Source: Ovoidimarina sp038744785 (GTDB taxonomy: Bacteria; Pseudomonadota; Alphaproteobacteria; Rhodobacterales; Rhodobacteraceae). Taken from it: DNA of 64,000 nucleotides. Shown here piece by piece: positions 34,325 to 44,200 of the stretch (the stretch's first letter is position 1; the number at the start of each line of letters is the position of its first letter). Location: NCBI GenBank assembly GCA_038744785.1, contig JBCDLX010000009.1, forward strand, positions 62,001 to 126,000, written 5' to 3'. The notes below the pieces were generated by a model. The model did no database searches. It saw nothing but the letters and a program-made list of their open reading frames with translations, and was not told where the DNA came from. Both the position numbers and the translations under genes were made by a program.

Positions 34325-36433
34325 ATGATTACGCGCGTTCATATCTTCTCCGCTGTCCTCCTTGGGATGATTGCAGCGGCAAACATCCCTACTCATGCGT
34401 TTGCGCAAGTCTCGCCAAAGGCACGTCCATCGGCTGGCGATGTCCCGGATGCAACCGCACCCACCAGTGAAACGCGGCCCCTGGCTCGTCCTGAAGGTCT
34501 GTCCAATCGGCCGGTCGCAAACCTGTCCAGCAAGGCGGCACCGCTTGGTGCGTTACCTGATCGCGCGCCGCTGGCCAACGCGATGGCCGCGATGCGGTCC
34601 GGCGATTGGGAAGCCGCGCTTCGGATCGCGTCACGCGCAGGCTCGGTCGAACGCGATGTGATCGAATGGCATTGGCTGCGCGCCGGCCGCGGCGATTTCG
34701 ACACCGCCAGGGCGTTTCTGGACCGCCGGCCGGATTGGCCGGGCTTGCCGTTTCTTCTGGAAAAGACCGAGGGCAAGGTGCCCTACCGGCGGCGGGTGGA
34801 TGAAGTGCTGAGCTTCTTTGAAGCTTGGCCACCGCAAACCGGGGCCGGACTGATCGGCCTTGCCGCCGCCTATGAAGAAAGCGGACGCGCCGACGAGGCG
34901 CGTGATCTCGCAGTCCGTGCCTGGACCGAACATGATCTTTCCACGAACGATGAACGGTACTTGCTGGAACGCTACGGCGACACGTTGCGCGCCCATCACA
35001 CCGCCCGCCTGGATTACCTGCTTTGGGAAGGTGAGGCGGCGGCAGCCCGGCGGATCATGCCGCGTGTCTCCGACGGCTGGCAGGCACTGGCTGAAGCAAG
35101 ACTTGCACTGCGGGCCCGTGCGCCCGGTGTCGATACGCTGATCGAGCGTGTGCCAGCCAGCCTGCAGGGTGATCCTGGCCTTGCCTATGAAAGGTTTTCG
35201 TGGCGGCTGGACAAAGGCCGCCGTGACGGAGCGCGGGAAATCCTGCTGGAACTTGCAGAGGCTGGCACCGATTTGGGCCGCCCTGCCGCGTATGGGAACT
35301 GGCGGCGCATTCTGACACGCGCGTCCATGCGTGCGGGAGACCCGGATTTGGCCTATCGGCTTGCTGCCCCCCACGGTATCGAACCCGGTTCGACCTATGC
35401 CTACGCCGATCTCGAATGGCTGGCAGGGTATCTGTCGCTGACGTATCTTAATGAGCCTGCCCGGGCGTTGGAGCATTTTAAGAACTTCCGCATCGTTGTG
35501 GATTCGCCCATTAGCTTGGGCCGTGCGGGCTATTGGGAAGGTCGCGCGCACGAGGCGCTTGGGAATGCAGAGCCGGCCGCGTTGGCCTATGCCTTCGGGG
35601 CAGAGTATCAAACGAGCTTTTACGGGCTCCTGGCCGCTGAACGCGCGGGGTTGCCGATGGATCCGGCGCTGACCGGTCAGACGCACCGACCCGACTGGCG
35701 CGAGGCAGAGTTCCGCGACAGCTCTGTCCTGAAAGCTGCCGTCCTGCTGCATGAGGCGGGTGAGGCGAACTTGGCGGAACGGTTCCTGACGCATCTGGCA
35801 GAAGGATTGTCCGAAGTCGAAGCCGGTCAATTGGGCGATTTCGCGCTGGACCTCGAAGAGCCGCACCTGGCGCTTATGATCGCAAAACGGGCGGCGCGGC
35901 GTGGGATCATGATCCCGCATGCCTACTATCCGGTTGTCGATTTTGGCCTCGGCGGTCTACCGGTTCCTGAAGAGCTTGCACTTGCCATCGCGCGCCGGGA
36001 AAGCGAATTTGACCCAGCGGTTAAAAGCCCCGCGGGTGCAATTGGGCTGATGCAGGTCATGCCGGGAACCGCCCGCGATGTGGCAGGAGAGCTGAACATC
36101 AGCTACAGCGCCACACGCTTGCAGAACGACCCGGTCTACAATGCCCGGCTTGGCGTGACCTATCTTGACGGTCTTATCGACAGGTTTGGGCCGAACATGG
36201 TCCTTGTCGCGGCGGGCTACAACGCCGGGCCGGGGCGTCCGATCGCTTGGATGCGCGAACGTGGTGACCCCAGGACAGGCCGCATCGATGTCGTTGATTG
36301 GATCGAACATATCCCGTTTCGGGAGACGCGGAACTATGTAATGCGGGTAATGGAGAGCCTGCCGGTGTACCGGGCCCGACTAAGCGGGGAGACGACCCCA
36401 ATTCGGCTGACGGAAGAGATGACAGCGCGCTAG
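34325..36433 (+). CDS. slt: Soluble lytic murein transglycosylase
   Basis: A 702-residue periplasmic enzyme. A signal peptide ends near residue 28 (THAFAQVS). A long helical superhelix domain rich in Ala, Arg and Trp spans about 60-540. The catalytic SLT domain is C-terminal: ARRESEFDPAVKSPAGAIGLMQVMPGTA (split; catalytic Glu in RRESEF), then VYNARLGVTYLDGLIDRFG and AAGYNAGPGRPIAWM. It cleaves glycan strands to anhydromuropeptides. Divergent from dapA. Length is slightly above E. coli Slt70. Confidence 0.95.
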   Translation: MITRVHIFSAVLLGMIAAANIPTHAFAQVSPKARPSAGDVPDATAPTSETRPLARPEGLSNRPVANLSSKAAPLGALPDRAPLANAMAAMRSGDWEAALRIASRAGSVERDVIEWHWLRAGRGDFDTARAFLDRRPDWPGLPFLLEKTEGKVPYRRRVDEVLSFFEAWPPQTGAGLIGLAAAYEESGRADEARDLAVRAWTEHDLSTNDERYLLERYGDTLRAHHTARLDYLLWEGEAAAARRIMPRVSDGWQALAEARLALRARAPGVDTLIERVPASLQGDPGLAYERFSWRLDKGRRDGAREILLELAEAGTDLGRPAAYGNWRRILTRASMRAGDPDLAYRLAAPHGIEPGSTYAYADLEWLAGYLSLTYLNEPARALEHFKNFRIVVDSPISLGRAGYWEGRAHEALGNAEPAALAYAFGAEYQTSFYGLLAAERAGLPMDPALTGQTHRPDWREAEFRDSSVLKAAVLLHEAGEANLAERFLTHLAEGLSEVEAGQLGDFALDLEEPHLALMIAKRAARRGIMIPHAYYPVVDFGLGGLPVPEELALAIARRESEFDPAVKSPAGAIGLMQVMPGTARDVAGELNISYSATRLQNDPVYNARLGVTYLDGLIDRFGPNMVLVAAGYNAGPGRPIAWMRERGDPRTGRIDVVDWIEHIPFRETRNYVMRVMESLPVYRARLSGETTPIRLTEEMTAR

Positions 36434-36477
36434 GGCATGTCGTCAGAAGCCGATCATCATGGTGGCCCTGACATGGT

Positions 36478-37353
36478 TCAGGCGGAAGCCTTGCTTTGCG
36501 CCTCGCGCCAAAGTGTGAATACGCCCGCCGCAACAACGATACCCGCCCCAAGCGCGACGTTCCATGCCAGCGCTTCGCCGAAGACCGTGATTCCGATTGT
36601 GGCGGCAAAAACCAACTGCAGAAATGCAAAGGGTTGAACCGCACTTGCCTCGGCCACTTCGTAGCAGCGGATCAGCATCCAATGCCCAAGGGCACCTGTC
36701 ACACAGAGCGTCGCCATCCAACCCCAATCCGGGACTGTCATGGGTTCCCAGGCCCAAAGGCCAGGGGGCGTAATCGCAGCCGCACCTGCCACGCCGGTCC
36801 AGAAAAACGATGTCGCGGCACTGTCAAAGCGCGCGGCATAGCGGGTCAGAAGCCCGTAGAGTGCGAACATGGTGGCCGATGCGAGCGGCACGAGCGCCTC
36901 GGGCGAAAACACCGCCACCCCTGGCCGCAAGATCACCAGGACACCGACGAAACCCACCCCAATGGCCGCCCAACGCCGCCAGCCCACACGCTCACCAAGC
37001 ACCGGGCCTGACAACGCGGCCACAAGAAGCGGGTAGCAGGTGAAGATCGCGTGGCTTTCCACGAGCCCCAGAAGCGTGAAGGCAAGAACCATCACGCATA
37101 TCTCGGCCACCAGAAGCAGGCCCCGAAAAATCTGAAGCGGCAAATGCGCCGACCGCGCTGTTCTTGCAATCCCGCCTTTGTTTCGCTGCGATAGCGCCAC
37201 GACGAACGCGGCAAAGAACCAATAGCGGAGCATCACCACCATCAACACGTTGTATTCGGCCGCAAGATGGCGCGAGATTCCGTCCTGCGCTGCAAAGACA
37301 AGCGTCGTGCAGATCATCAGGACGATCCCGAAACGATTGTTGGTTTGCATCAT
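36478..37353 (-). CDS. EamA/DMT-family transporter
   Basis: A 291-residue membrane protein with ten hydrophobic helices in two repeats. The N-terminal part has VFAAQDGISRHLA and VVMLRYWFFAAFV; GWRRWAAIGVGFVGVLVILRPG closes repeat 1 and is strikingly like the same stretch in the other EamA gene at 32439, so the two are paralogues. Substrate is unknown. The ATG overlaps the upstream mnmD stop in ATGA; ATG 37350 is a second option three bases on. Confidence 0.92.
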   Translation of the reverse strand: MMQTNNRFGIVLMICTTLVFAAQDGISRHLAAEYNVLMVVMLRYWFFAAFVVALSQRNKGGIARTARSAHLPLQIFRGLLLVAEICVMVLAFTLLGLVESHAIFTCYPLLVAALSGPVLGERVGWRRWAAIGVGFVGVLVILRPGVAVFSPEALVPLASATMFALYGLLTRYAARFDSAATSFFWTGVAGAAAITPPGLWAWEPMTVPDWGWMATLCVTGALGHWMLIRCYEVAEASAVQPFAFLQLVFAATIGITVFGEALAWNVALGAGIVVAAGVFTLWREAQSKASA

Positions 37354-38009
37354 AAACGGTGCGCCACGGTCATGTGTCGCTTACGGCCAAACCCCGGTCG
37401 CCGGCTGACCGCAAACCCGGCAGCAGCCAATGCGCGGCGCACGTGACCCGCTGCCGTATAGGTCGCTGCCGTTCCGCCCGGCGCGGTATGCCGCGCGACC
37501 TCGGCCAACAGCAACGGTTCCCAAAGCTCAGGGTTTTTTGCTGGCGCGAACCCATCAAGAAACCAAGCGTCGGCGCGGCCTGGCCAGAGTGGGAGCGTTT
37601 TCCGCGCGTCGCCGAGGATTACATGCACGTCGACCCAGTCAGAAGAAAAGGTGTTGCCATGTGCCCAGGCATCCACCATCCAACCGGCATCATCGGAAAG
37701 CTCGGGAAACGCCGCCAAGGCTTGGGTCATGTCGGACGGCGCCATTGGAAAGGCCTCAAACGCCGTGTACCGGATGGGAATACTCCGGGCTTGGGCCGCG
37801 CGCAGGGCGACAAGCAAGTTCAACCCTGTGCCGAAGCCCAGCTCTGCAATATGAAATCCGGGCGCGAACCGTTCGGGAAGGTCGTTGCCGGCGAGAAACA
37901 CATGCGCGGTTTCGGCTGGTCCGTCATCCAATGAATAGTACGGATCGCCGAACCGCGCCGAGGCGGGAACACCCCCCGTCCACGTGATTTGGGCCCGCTG
38001 GTCTGTCAC
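37350..38009 (-). CDS. mnmD: tRNA 5-methylaminomethyl-2-thiouridine methyltransferase MnmD
   Basis: A 219-residue methyltransferase equal to the N-terminal half of E. coli MnmC, which makes mnm5s2U at tRNA position 34 from the nm5 form. Landmarks are DPYYSLDDGPAETAHVFL, the SAM motif IAELGFGTGLNLL, WFLDGFAPAKNPELW and GFGRKRHM. GTG at 38009 gives the usual TDQRAQITW start with AGGA nine bases upstream; an in-frame ATG at 38042 and TTG at 38066 are alternatives. The matching oxidase half is divergent at 38060. Confidence 0.93.
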   Translation of the reverse strand: MTDQRAQITWTGGVPASARFGDPYYSLDDGPAETAHVFLAGNDLPERFAPGFHIAELGFGTGLNLLVALRAAQARSIPIRYTAFEAFPMAPSDMTQALAAFPELSDDAGWMVDAWAHGNTFSSDWVDVHVILGDARKTLPLWPGRADAWFLDGFAPAKNPELWEPLLLAEVARHTAPGGTAATYTAAGHVRRALAAAGFAVSRRPGFGRKRHMTVAHRL

Positions 38010-38059
38010 CGGTTGCTGTCCTAGAGTTTGTGGCGGGACCATGAAGGAGCGCTCTGGCC

Positions 38060-39100
38060 TTGGCAACGGCGGAAATTACGGTGCGTGGGGCAGGGATATT
38101 CGGGTTGTCGGTGGCCTGGGCTTGCGTCCAGCGCGGCGCACGGGTGCGGGTTATCGACCCTGCCGGTCCCGGGGGCGGGGCCTCGGGCGGGATCGTCGGT
38201 GCCTTGGCGCCGCATGTGCCCGAGAACTGGAACACCAAGAAGGCCTTCCAGCTTGATAGCCTTCTTGCGGCAGGTCCGTTTTGGCGCGATGTCGCGGCGG
38301 CGTCGGGCATGTCACCTGGCTACGCGCGGTTCGGGCGGTTGCAGCCGATTTTGGACGTGGACGCGCTGACCCTGGCCAGGGCGCGGGCAGAAAGCGCCGC
38401 TAACCTTTGGGGGCGGTCCGCGGAATGGTCGGTCGAAGAGACTGGTCTTGTGGACTGGTCGCCGATCACGCCGACAGGCTGGCTGATCCGTGACACTCTG
38501 TCGGCGCGGTTACACCCGGCGCGCGCCTGTGCAGCGCTTTCAGCGGCTCTGATCGCACGCGGCGCCGAAATCTGCCCCGAAGCGTCAGAAGAAGGCGCCG
38601 TTATCCACGCAACCGGTTGGAAAGGCCTCGAAGACCTTTCGGCCGCGGCTGGCAGGACTGTGGGCGTGGGCGTGAAGGGACAGGCCGTGCTTCTGCGCCA
38701 CCGTGCGCCTGAGGGGGCCCCTCAGATATTCTCAGACGGGCTTCACATAGTTCCGCACGACGATGGCACGGTCGCGGTGGGATCGACCACCGAACGGAAC
38801 TGGGACGATCCCGGATCGACGGACGATAACGCCGATGCGCTGGCCGAGCGCGCGACCGAGGCCTTGCCGATCCTGCGGGGGGCACCTGTCATCGCGCGTT
38901 GGGCGGGGGTGCGCCCGCGAGCAAGAAGTCGGGCGCCGATCCTTGGGTCATGGCCCGGCCGTAACGGTCACTTCGTGGCCAATGGCGGGTTCAAGATCGG
39001 CTTTGGGATGGCGCCCGGGATTGCACGCGTGATGGCAGATCTTACGCTCGACGGCGTTGACAGCATTCCCGATGGATTTCGGGTTGAGGACAACCTTTAG
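38060..39100 (+). CDS. FAD-dependent oxidoreductase (DAO family), probable MnmC oxidase half
   Basis: A 346-residue D-amino-acid-oxidase-fold protein. FAD binding: VRGAGIFGLSVAWACVQRGARVRVID; C-terminal FNGGxKIG-like block VANGGFKIGFGMAPGIARVMAD. AAGGAG at 38044-38049 supports the TTG start at 38060. It is divergent from mnmD with 50 bases between, so the oxidase that converts cmnm5U to nm5U is the best guess: in E. coli both halves are fused in MnmC. The DAO family also includes glycine oxidase and sarcosine oxidase, so the assignment depends on context. It overlaps the convergent hydratase gene by four bases. Confidence 0.85.
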   Translation: MATAEITVRGAGIFGLSVAWACVQRGARVRVIDPAGPGGGASGGIVGALAPHVPENWNTKKAFQLDSLLAAGPFWRDVAAASGMSPGYARFGRLQPILDVDALTLARARAESAANLWGRSAEWSVEETGLVDWSPITPTGWLIRDTLSARLHPARACAALSAALIARGAEICPEASEEGAVIHATGWKGLEDLSAAAGRTVGVGVKGQAVLLRHRAPEGAPQIFSDGLHIVPHDDGTVAVGSTTERNWDDPGSTDDNADALAERATEALPILRGAPVIARWAGVRPRARSRAPILGSWPGRNGHFVANGGFKIGFGMAPGIARVMADLTLDGVDSIPDGFRVEDNL

Positions 39101-39891
39101 GCCGTGGTCGATCCTACCATGCATGTCCGCCCGTCCTCGCCCACTATCCAGTAGGTTCCAACCCCGTCGGCGCAAAGGCGCGCGGTTTCCGGAAGGCAAA
39201 GAGGCGCTGTGGCCCGAAACTCAAACCGGTTCAGCGGACCTTCGCGGCGCGCAGCGAGCCCCATCAGAAGCGTTGCCAGAAGGGGGCCATGCACGACAAG
39301 GCCCGGATATCCTTCGGTTCCGCGCGCATAGTCGGCATCGTAGTGGATGCGATGGCCGTTCATCGTCAGCGCCGAATACCGGAAGAGGAGCGTTTCGTCG
39401 AACCTTGCAATCTGCGCCTCGACCGGGCGACCGGGCGGATCCGGTGCCTTGGCCGCGTGGGGGGCTGGTCCGCGGTACACAAGATCCTGGTCCTCGGTCA
39501 GAACGACCCCCCCGCGTTGACGAACGGTATGGCGTAAGGTGACGAAACCCAGTTCCCCAGATCGTCCGCTTTTGCGAGTGATATTGGCGACCTGAGATGT
39601 CTTTTCGGCGCGGACACCGCAAAGAAGGGGCGCGTGCCATGTCAGCCGTCCACCTGCCCACATTCGGCGGGGTAGACCAAGATCGGGGATCAGACCGTGA
39701 CCTGTTGACCGATGCCCGTCCGGGCCAAGCGCCTCCGGTGGCTGGGCGTCCCAGAAATAGATATGGTGCCAAAATGCCGGGAGAGGATCACCGGCCGCAG
39801 GTACCACTCCTCCGAGGCCCAGCGCGGCATGAAGCGCTGCAGCGCGGGCCGGATCCATCCGATCGTCGGCTTCTTGAACAGTTCTCCCCAT
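39097..39891 (-). CDS. Hotdog-fold hydratase (MaoC/HTD2-like, mesaconyl-C4-CoA hydratase type)
   Basis: A 264-residue double-hotdog protein. The first half has GLPRRMWAGGRLTWHAPL, the N-terminal (FAS1-like dehydratase) hotdog; the second has the active MaoC hydratase motif in TMNGHRIHYDADYARGTEGYPGLVVHGPLLA (N-G-H-x-I-H-x-D). The family covers mesaconyl-C4-CoA or itaconyl-CoA hydratases and fungal HTD2 homologues; CoA substrate is inferred. ATG 39891 is chosen, GTG 39900 is an alternative. It follows the FMN reductase gene on the same strand. Confidence 0.85.
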   Translation of the reverse strand: MGRTVQEADDRMDPARAAALHAALGLGGVVPAAGDPLPAFWHHIYFWDAQPPEALGPDGHRSTGHGLIPDLGLPRRMWAGGRLTWHAPLLCGVRAEKTSQVANITRKSGRSGELGFVTLRHTVRQRGGVVLTEDQDLVYRGPAPHAAKAPDPPGRPVEAQIARFDETLLFRYSALTMNGHRIHYDADYARGTEGYPGLVVHGPLLATLLMGLAARREGPLNRFEFRATAPLCLPETARLCADGVGTYWIVGEDGRTCMVGSTTA

Positions 39892-39936
39892 CCGCGCCAC
39901 GCTAGCGGTCAGGGCGGGGGTTTCAAGGTATCTTGT

Positions 39937-40464
39937 CTAGCGTACGGCTTCGCTGCGCAACGCCTCCATCAGCTCGACCAGAGCCTTTTCATAGCGGGCC
40001 TCGATCAGATGCCCATTTTGGTCAAACTGGTCGCCGCTCAGCGCGATCAGGACTTCGGGGCCAGTCAATAGTCTTGGCCGAAACGGGGTCAGGGCCAACC
40101 GCAGAGCATAGTTTGCCCGCGCCCCACCGGCGCGACCGGCTGCGGCCGACATTATCGCGACCGGCTTGTTCGCCCAAGGCGATCCGTCGGTTCTGCTGAC
40201 CCAGTCCAGAGCGTTCTTTAACACACCCGAAAACGACTGATTGTACTCGGGGGAGGCAATGGCCACTGCCTCTGCAGATGCGATCTGGTCAGATAGCGAC
40301 TGAACGGCTTCCGGTATTCCATCCGCTTCCTCGGCATCGCCGTCGTAAAGCGGGAACCGGATATCGCCCAATGCGTGGGGTCTACCATAGTGCCGCGCGG
40401 CTTCGCGCAGAAGTTTCGTGTTGGTGCTATTGCGCCGCAAGGCGCCGGAAATGCAAAGCAGCAA
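39937..40464 (-). CDS. NADPH-dependent FMN reductase family protein
   Basis: A 175-residue flavodoxin-fold protein. The phosphate loop is ISGALRRNSTNTKLLREA; the isoalloxazine contact is AIASPEYNQSFSGVLKNALDWVSR, a nearly exact family motif; KPVAIMSAAAGRAGGARA follows. Quinone or azo compound reduction or FMN reduction are typical roles. TTG at 40464 is chosen because GGAG lies eight bases upstream and no ATG precedes the loop. A GNAT gene is upstream on the same strand, the hydratase gene downstream. Confidence 0.9.
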   Translation of the reverse strand: MLLCISGALRRNSTNTKLLREAARHYGRPHALGDIRFPLYDGDAEEADGIPEAVQSLSDQIASAEAVAIASPEYNQSFSGVLKNALDWVSRTDGSPWANKPVAIMSAAAGRAGGARANYALRLALTPFRPRLLTGPEVLIALSGDQFDQNGHLIEARYEKALVELMEALRSEAVR

Positions 40465-40512
40465 GTCGGGTGCTCCAGTGGGTCTTTATTGGCCGAAGAC
40501 GCAGCAACGACC

Positions 40513-40968
40513 CTAAAGCGCCTTCTCCATCCACGCCCCGTCCGCCGGACGATAGCCGCTGGATTGGAAAGGGCGCAGCGTATCGCATAGTGCGGCGGGC
40601 TGATCTATGCGGATCTGACGCAATCCAATGTCACGGGCGGCCGATTCCAGAGCTCTTAGAAGGGCGACTGCAATTCCTCGGCCGCGCATTTCTTCAGCGA
40701 CGAACAGCCCGCGCGCCTCGCCGTAGCGGAGGTGATCGACGAGCGCGACGCAGCCGATTGGCACGCCCCCTAAACGAGCCACCAGAACTTCGCAGTTTGG
40801 GGCCGTTAGGTCGGCGACGGCGTCGCCAGCGGTCTGGCGGAACAGATCCTGTGTCGCTGCTGAGGAGGCGGACTCGATACCAATGCTGAGGTCGTCCAAA
40901 TCACTGATTTCGGTTGCCACTTGTGCGGTGGCGTGGGAGGCCAACTGCCCCGATACCGATTGTGTCAT
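40513..40968 (-). CDS. GNAT-family N-acetyltransferase
   Basis: A 151-residue acetyltransferase with RYGEARGLFVAEEMRGRGIAVALLRALESAARDIGL, motif A with R-G-R-G-I-A, and a final FQSSGYRPADGAWMEK. VARLGGVPIGCVALVDH is the preceding strand pair. Acceptor unknown. The ATG overlaps the stop of a small upstream frame in ATGA. Confidence 0.9.
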   Translation of the reverse strand: MTQSVSGQLASHATAQVATEISDLDDLSIGIESASSAATQDLFRQTAGDAVADLTAPNCEVLVARLGGVPIGCVALVDHLRYGEARGLFVAEEMRGRGIAVALLRALESAARDIGLRQIRIDQPAALCDTLRPFQSSGYRPADGAWMEKAL

Positions 40969-41177
40969 TCAACCCCCTGTCGCTCGGTTGGTCTCTCCCC
41001 GAGCGCGACAGTCAACACCCTGTCCGATTCGGTCAAGCGAAAGACGGGACCTGTGGATAAAGCCGGGGCCATGCGCCCGAGAACGTCAATATCTTGTGGA
41101 TATTCTGCCCATACTGCGTATCGATGGTGTTCGCGATTGACAACACGGTATACCCGGCGGAAGCTTCCCGAGGGCAA
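40965..41177 (-). CDS. Small hypothetical protein, 70 residues
   Basis: A short frame between the GNAT gene and divergent smc. Its stop overlaps the GNAT start in ATGA, the same coupling seen at many real junctions here, which argues it is translated. The segment YRVVNREHHRYAVWAEYP resembles the N-terminal VVxNxExxxSxWP block of MbtH-like proteins, which are also about 70 residues, but the PxGW and C-terminal WTDxRP parts are missing, so I do not assign it. It occupies the smc promoter region, which lowers confidence. Confidence 0.45.
   Translation of the reverse strand: MPSGSFRRVYRVVNREHHRYAVWAEYPQDIDVLGRMAPALSTGPVFRLTESDRVLTVALGERPTERQGVE
41052..41103. promoter_or_regulatory. Two DnaA-box-like 9-mers upstream of smc
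   Basis: TGTGGATAA at 41052-41060 is the exact complement of the DnaA box TTATCCACA, and TGTGGATAT at 41095-41103 differs by one base, same orientation, 43 bases apart, about 100-150 bases before the smc start. They also lie within the 70-residue frame. Chance occurrence of one exact copy is not remote. Confidence 0.3.
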
Positions 41178-41203
41178 AGAACAACACAGGCAGGCTTCCG
41201 TAA

Positions 41204-44200
41204 GTGCAGTTTTCGCGCATCAGGCTAAGCGGTTTCAAAAGCTTCGTCGATCCGACCGAAATGGTGATTGCCGACGGGCTAACGGGTATTGTCGGTCCCA
41301 ACGGGTGTGGCAAATCGAACCTTCTCGAGGCCTTGCGTTGGGTCATGGGCGAAAACCGGCCCACCGCGATGCGCGGCGACGGCATGGAGGACGTTATTTT
41401 CGCTGGGACCTCGCGACGCCCGCCGCGCAATCATGCCGAGGTCGCCGTGTTGATCGACAATGCCGATCGCCTGGCGCCTGCGGGGTTCAACGAAAGCGAT
41501 CTTCTTGAGATTGTCCGGCGGATAACGCGCGACGCCGGATCTGCCTACAAGGTGAACCAAAAGGATGTGCGGGCGCGTGACGTGCAGATGCTGTTTGCGG
41601 ACGCGTCGACCGGTGCCCATTCGCCCGCCTTGGTCCGGCAGGGACAGATTTCGGAGTTGATCAACGCCAAGCCGCGCGCGCGGCGGCGGATCTTGGAAGA
41701 GGCTGCCGGGATCTCGGGCCTTTACCAGCGCCGCCACGAGGCGGAACTGAAGCTGAAAGGCGCGGAGACGAACCTTGCCCGCGTTGATGATGTTATCGAG
41801 GCTTTGGCAAACCAACTTTCACAGCTTGCCCGGCAGGCCAAACAAGCGGCGCGGTACAGGGCGATCAGCGAAGAGCTTCAGCTTGCCGAGGGTATCCTTC
41901 TTTATCGACGCTGGCGTGAAGCAGACGACGCACTTCAAGAGGCCGAGGCAGAGCTGGCCGAAAAGGTGCGCAGCGCCGGAGAGGCAGAACGTGTTGCCCG
42001 CGAAGCAGCGACGGCGCGAATAGGTCGGGATGAGGCGCTGCCGCCCTTGCGGGAAGAAATGGCGATTGCCGAAGCGGTGCTACAGCGCTTCGCGGTTCAG
42101 CGCGACCGCTTGACGGACGAAGAGGCCCGAGCGGCCGAGAACATCCAGGCGTTAGAGGCCCGGGGATCACAGCTTGCCCGCGATATCGAGCGGGAAGCGG
42201 CCCTTGGTTCTGACGCGGGAGAAACAATCGCGCGACTGGACGCTGAGGCGACCGAGTTAATCGATGCCGGAAAAGGCCATGCGGATCGGGTTGATACAGC
42301 CGCTGAAGAAGCCGCTGATGCGGCAGAAATCCTGAAGGACCGGGAGGCGACCTATGCGCGCTTAACCGAGGACGCGGCGCGTCTCGCGGCCCGGCACCAG
42401 TCAGCGCAGCGCCTTCTTGAGGACGCGCTGCGCACAGTCGAACGCGGAGAAGGCGAGGCAGCGCGCGCGCGCGACGCGGCCACGCAGGCCGAGGCCGCAG
42501 AGAAGGCCTCGGGTGAGGCCCAAAGTGCAGCGTCGACGAGTTTGGCCGTGGCACAAGACGCCGCTGCACAGGCAGAAGCGGCCTTGGAAGAGGCAGATGC
42601 CGCGCGCGGCGCAGCCCAGGCCCGCGAGGCCGAGGCCCGCGCCGGGCGCTCCGAGGCTGAGGGCGAAGTTGCGGCGTTACGGGCCGAAGTCGCCGCCCTG
42701 GCCCGGCTTGTTGATCGCGATACAGCCGAGGGTGGTCAGGTGCTTGATCTCCTTCGCGTCGCATCCGGCTATGAAAAAGCACTTGGCGCGGCGCTGGCCG
42801 ATGACTTGCGCGCCCCTGCGATTGAAAACGGGGCTGCGACGGGTTGGGCGCTGTTGCCGGGGTATCCGCAGCCACAAATTCTGCCTGATGGCGTCGCCGC
42901 ATTGACCAATCACGTCAGTGTGCCCGAAGTTCTGGTGCGCCGTCTTGCGCAGGTCGGGCTTGTGGACCGGGCTGACGGGATACGGTTGCAGCCGTTCCTG
43001 CTGCCTGGCCAGCGGCTGGTCAGTGTCGAGGGCGACCTATGGCGGTGGGACGGCTACCGCGCGGGTGCCGACGATGCCCCATCCGCCGCTGCGCTTCGGC
43101 TTCAGCAACTGAACCGTCTTGAAGAGCTTAAGCAAGATCTTGAAGGGGCGACCGCGCGGGCTGACGGCGCGGTGCGCGCGCATGATCTGCTCAAGCGGCA
43201 ATTGGCCGAGGTGACCGAAACGGATGCGCAGGCGCGCGAAACACGTCGCACGGCCGATGTGCGCGTTACAGAAGCCAGCCGAGCCTTGTCGAAAGTTGAG
43301 GCTGAACGCTCGATTGCGGCTGGAAAGCTCGAAAGCGCGCGGCTGGCCGAGCGCCGTCACGAGGACGAGGCCACAGCGGCCCGTTCTGCCGCGCGAGAAG
43401 CCGAGGCGGGTCTTGCGAGCCTTGGCGATCTGGATGCGGCCCGTGCCGATGTCGAGGATTTGCGCCTCGCAGTTGAAGCGGCGCGCATGACGATGATGAC
43501 CCGGCGGTCGGGCTATGATGAACTGCGCCGCGAGGGTGAAGAGCGGACCAAACGATTGTCTGCGATTGAACGCGAGGTCACGGGTTGGCGCAGCAGAGCT
43601 GAAACAGCGGGGACGCGCACAGCAGAACTGAAAGCGCGCTTGGCGGAAACGGAAGAAGAGCTTGCCACGGCACGCAGCAAACCGGCCGAGTTTGAGGCGA
43701 AGCGTGAGAGCCTCGCAGACGAGATTGACGCGGCAGAGCGGCGTCGCGCAGACGCATCCGACACCCTGGCCGAAGCCGAAACAGCGCAGCGCCGCGCGAT
43801 TGAGGCCGAGCGCACGGCAGAACGCGATGCGTCGGCGGCACGCGAAGCCCGCGCCGGGACCGAAGCGCGCACTGAAAGCGCACGCGATGCGGTTGCGGCG
43901 GCGGCCGCCCGTATTCGTGAAGAGCAGGGCGCCACGCCAATCGCGCTTCTGGAAAAGCTTGCAACCGATCCCGACGCAATGCCGCGTGCCGAAAAAGTCG
44001 AAGCGGATGTTGTTCGGTTGAAGCGGCAGCGGGATGCACTCGGTGCCGTAAACCTTCGCGCCGAGGAAGACGCGCGCGAGGTCGAAGAGGAGCACAGCAC
44101 GCTCGTCGCCGAGAAGGCGGACCTTGAAGCTGCGATCCGGGCGCTGCGCAATGGCATCCAAAGTCTGAACCGTGAGGGCCGTGAACGGCTATTGACTGCT

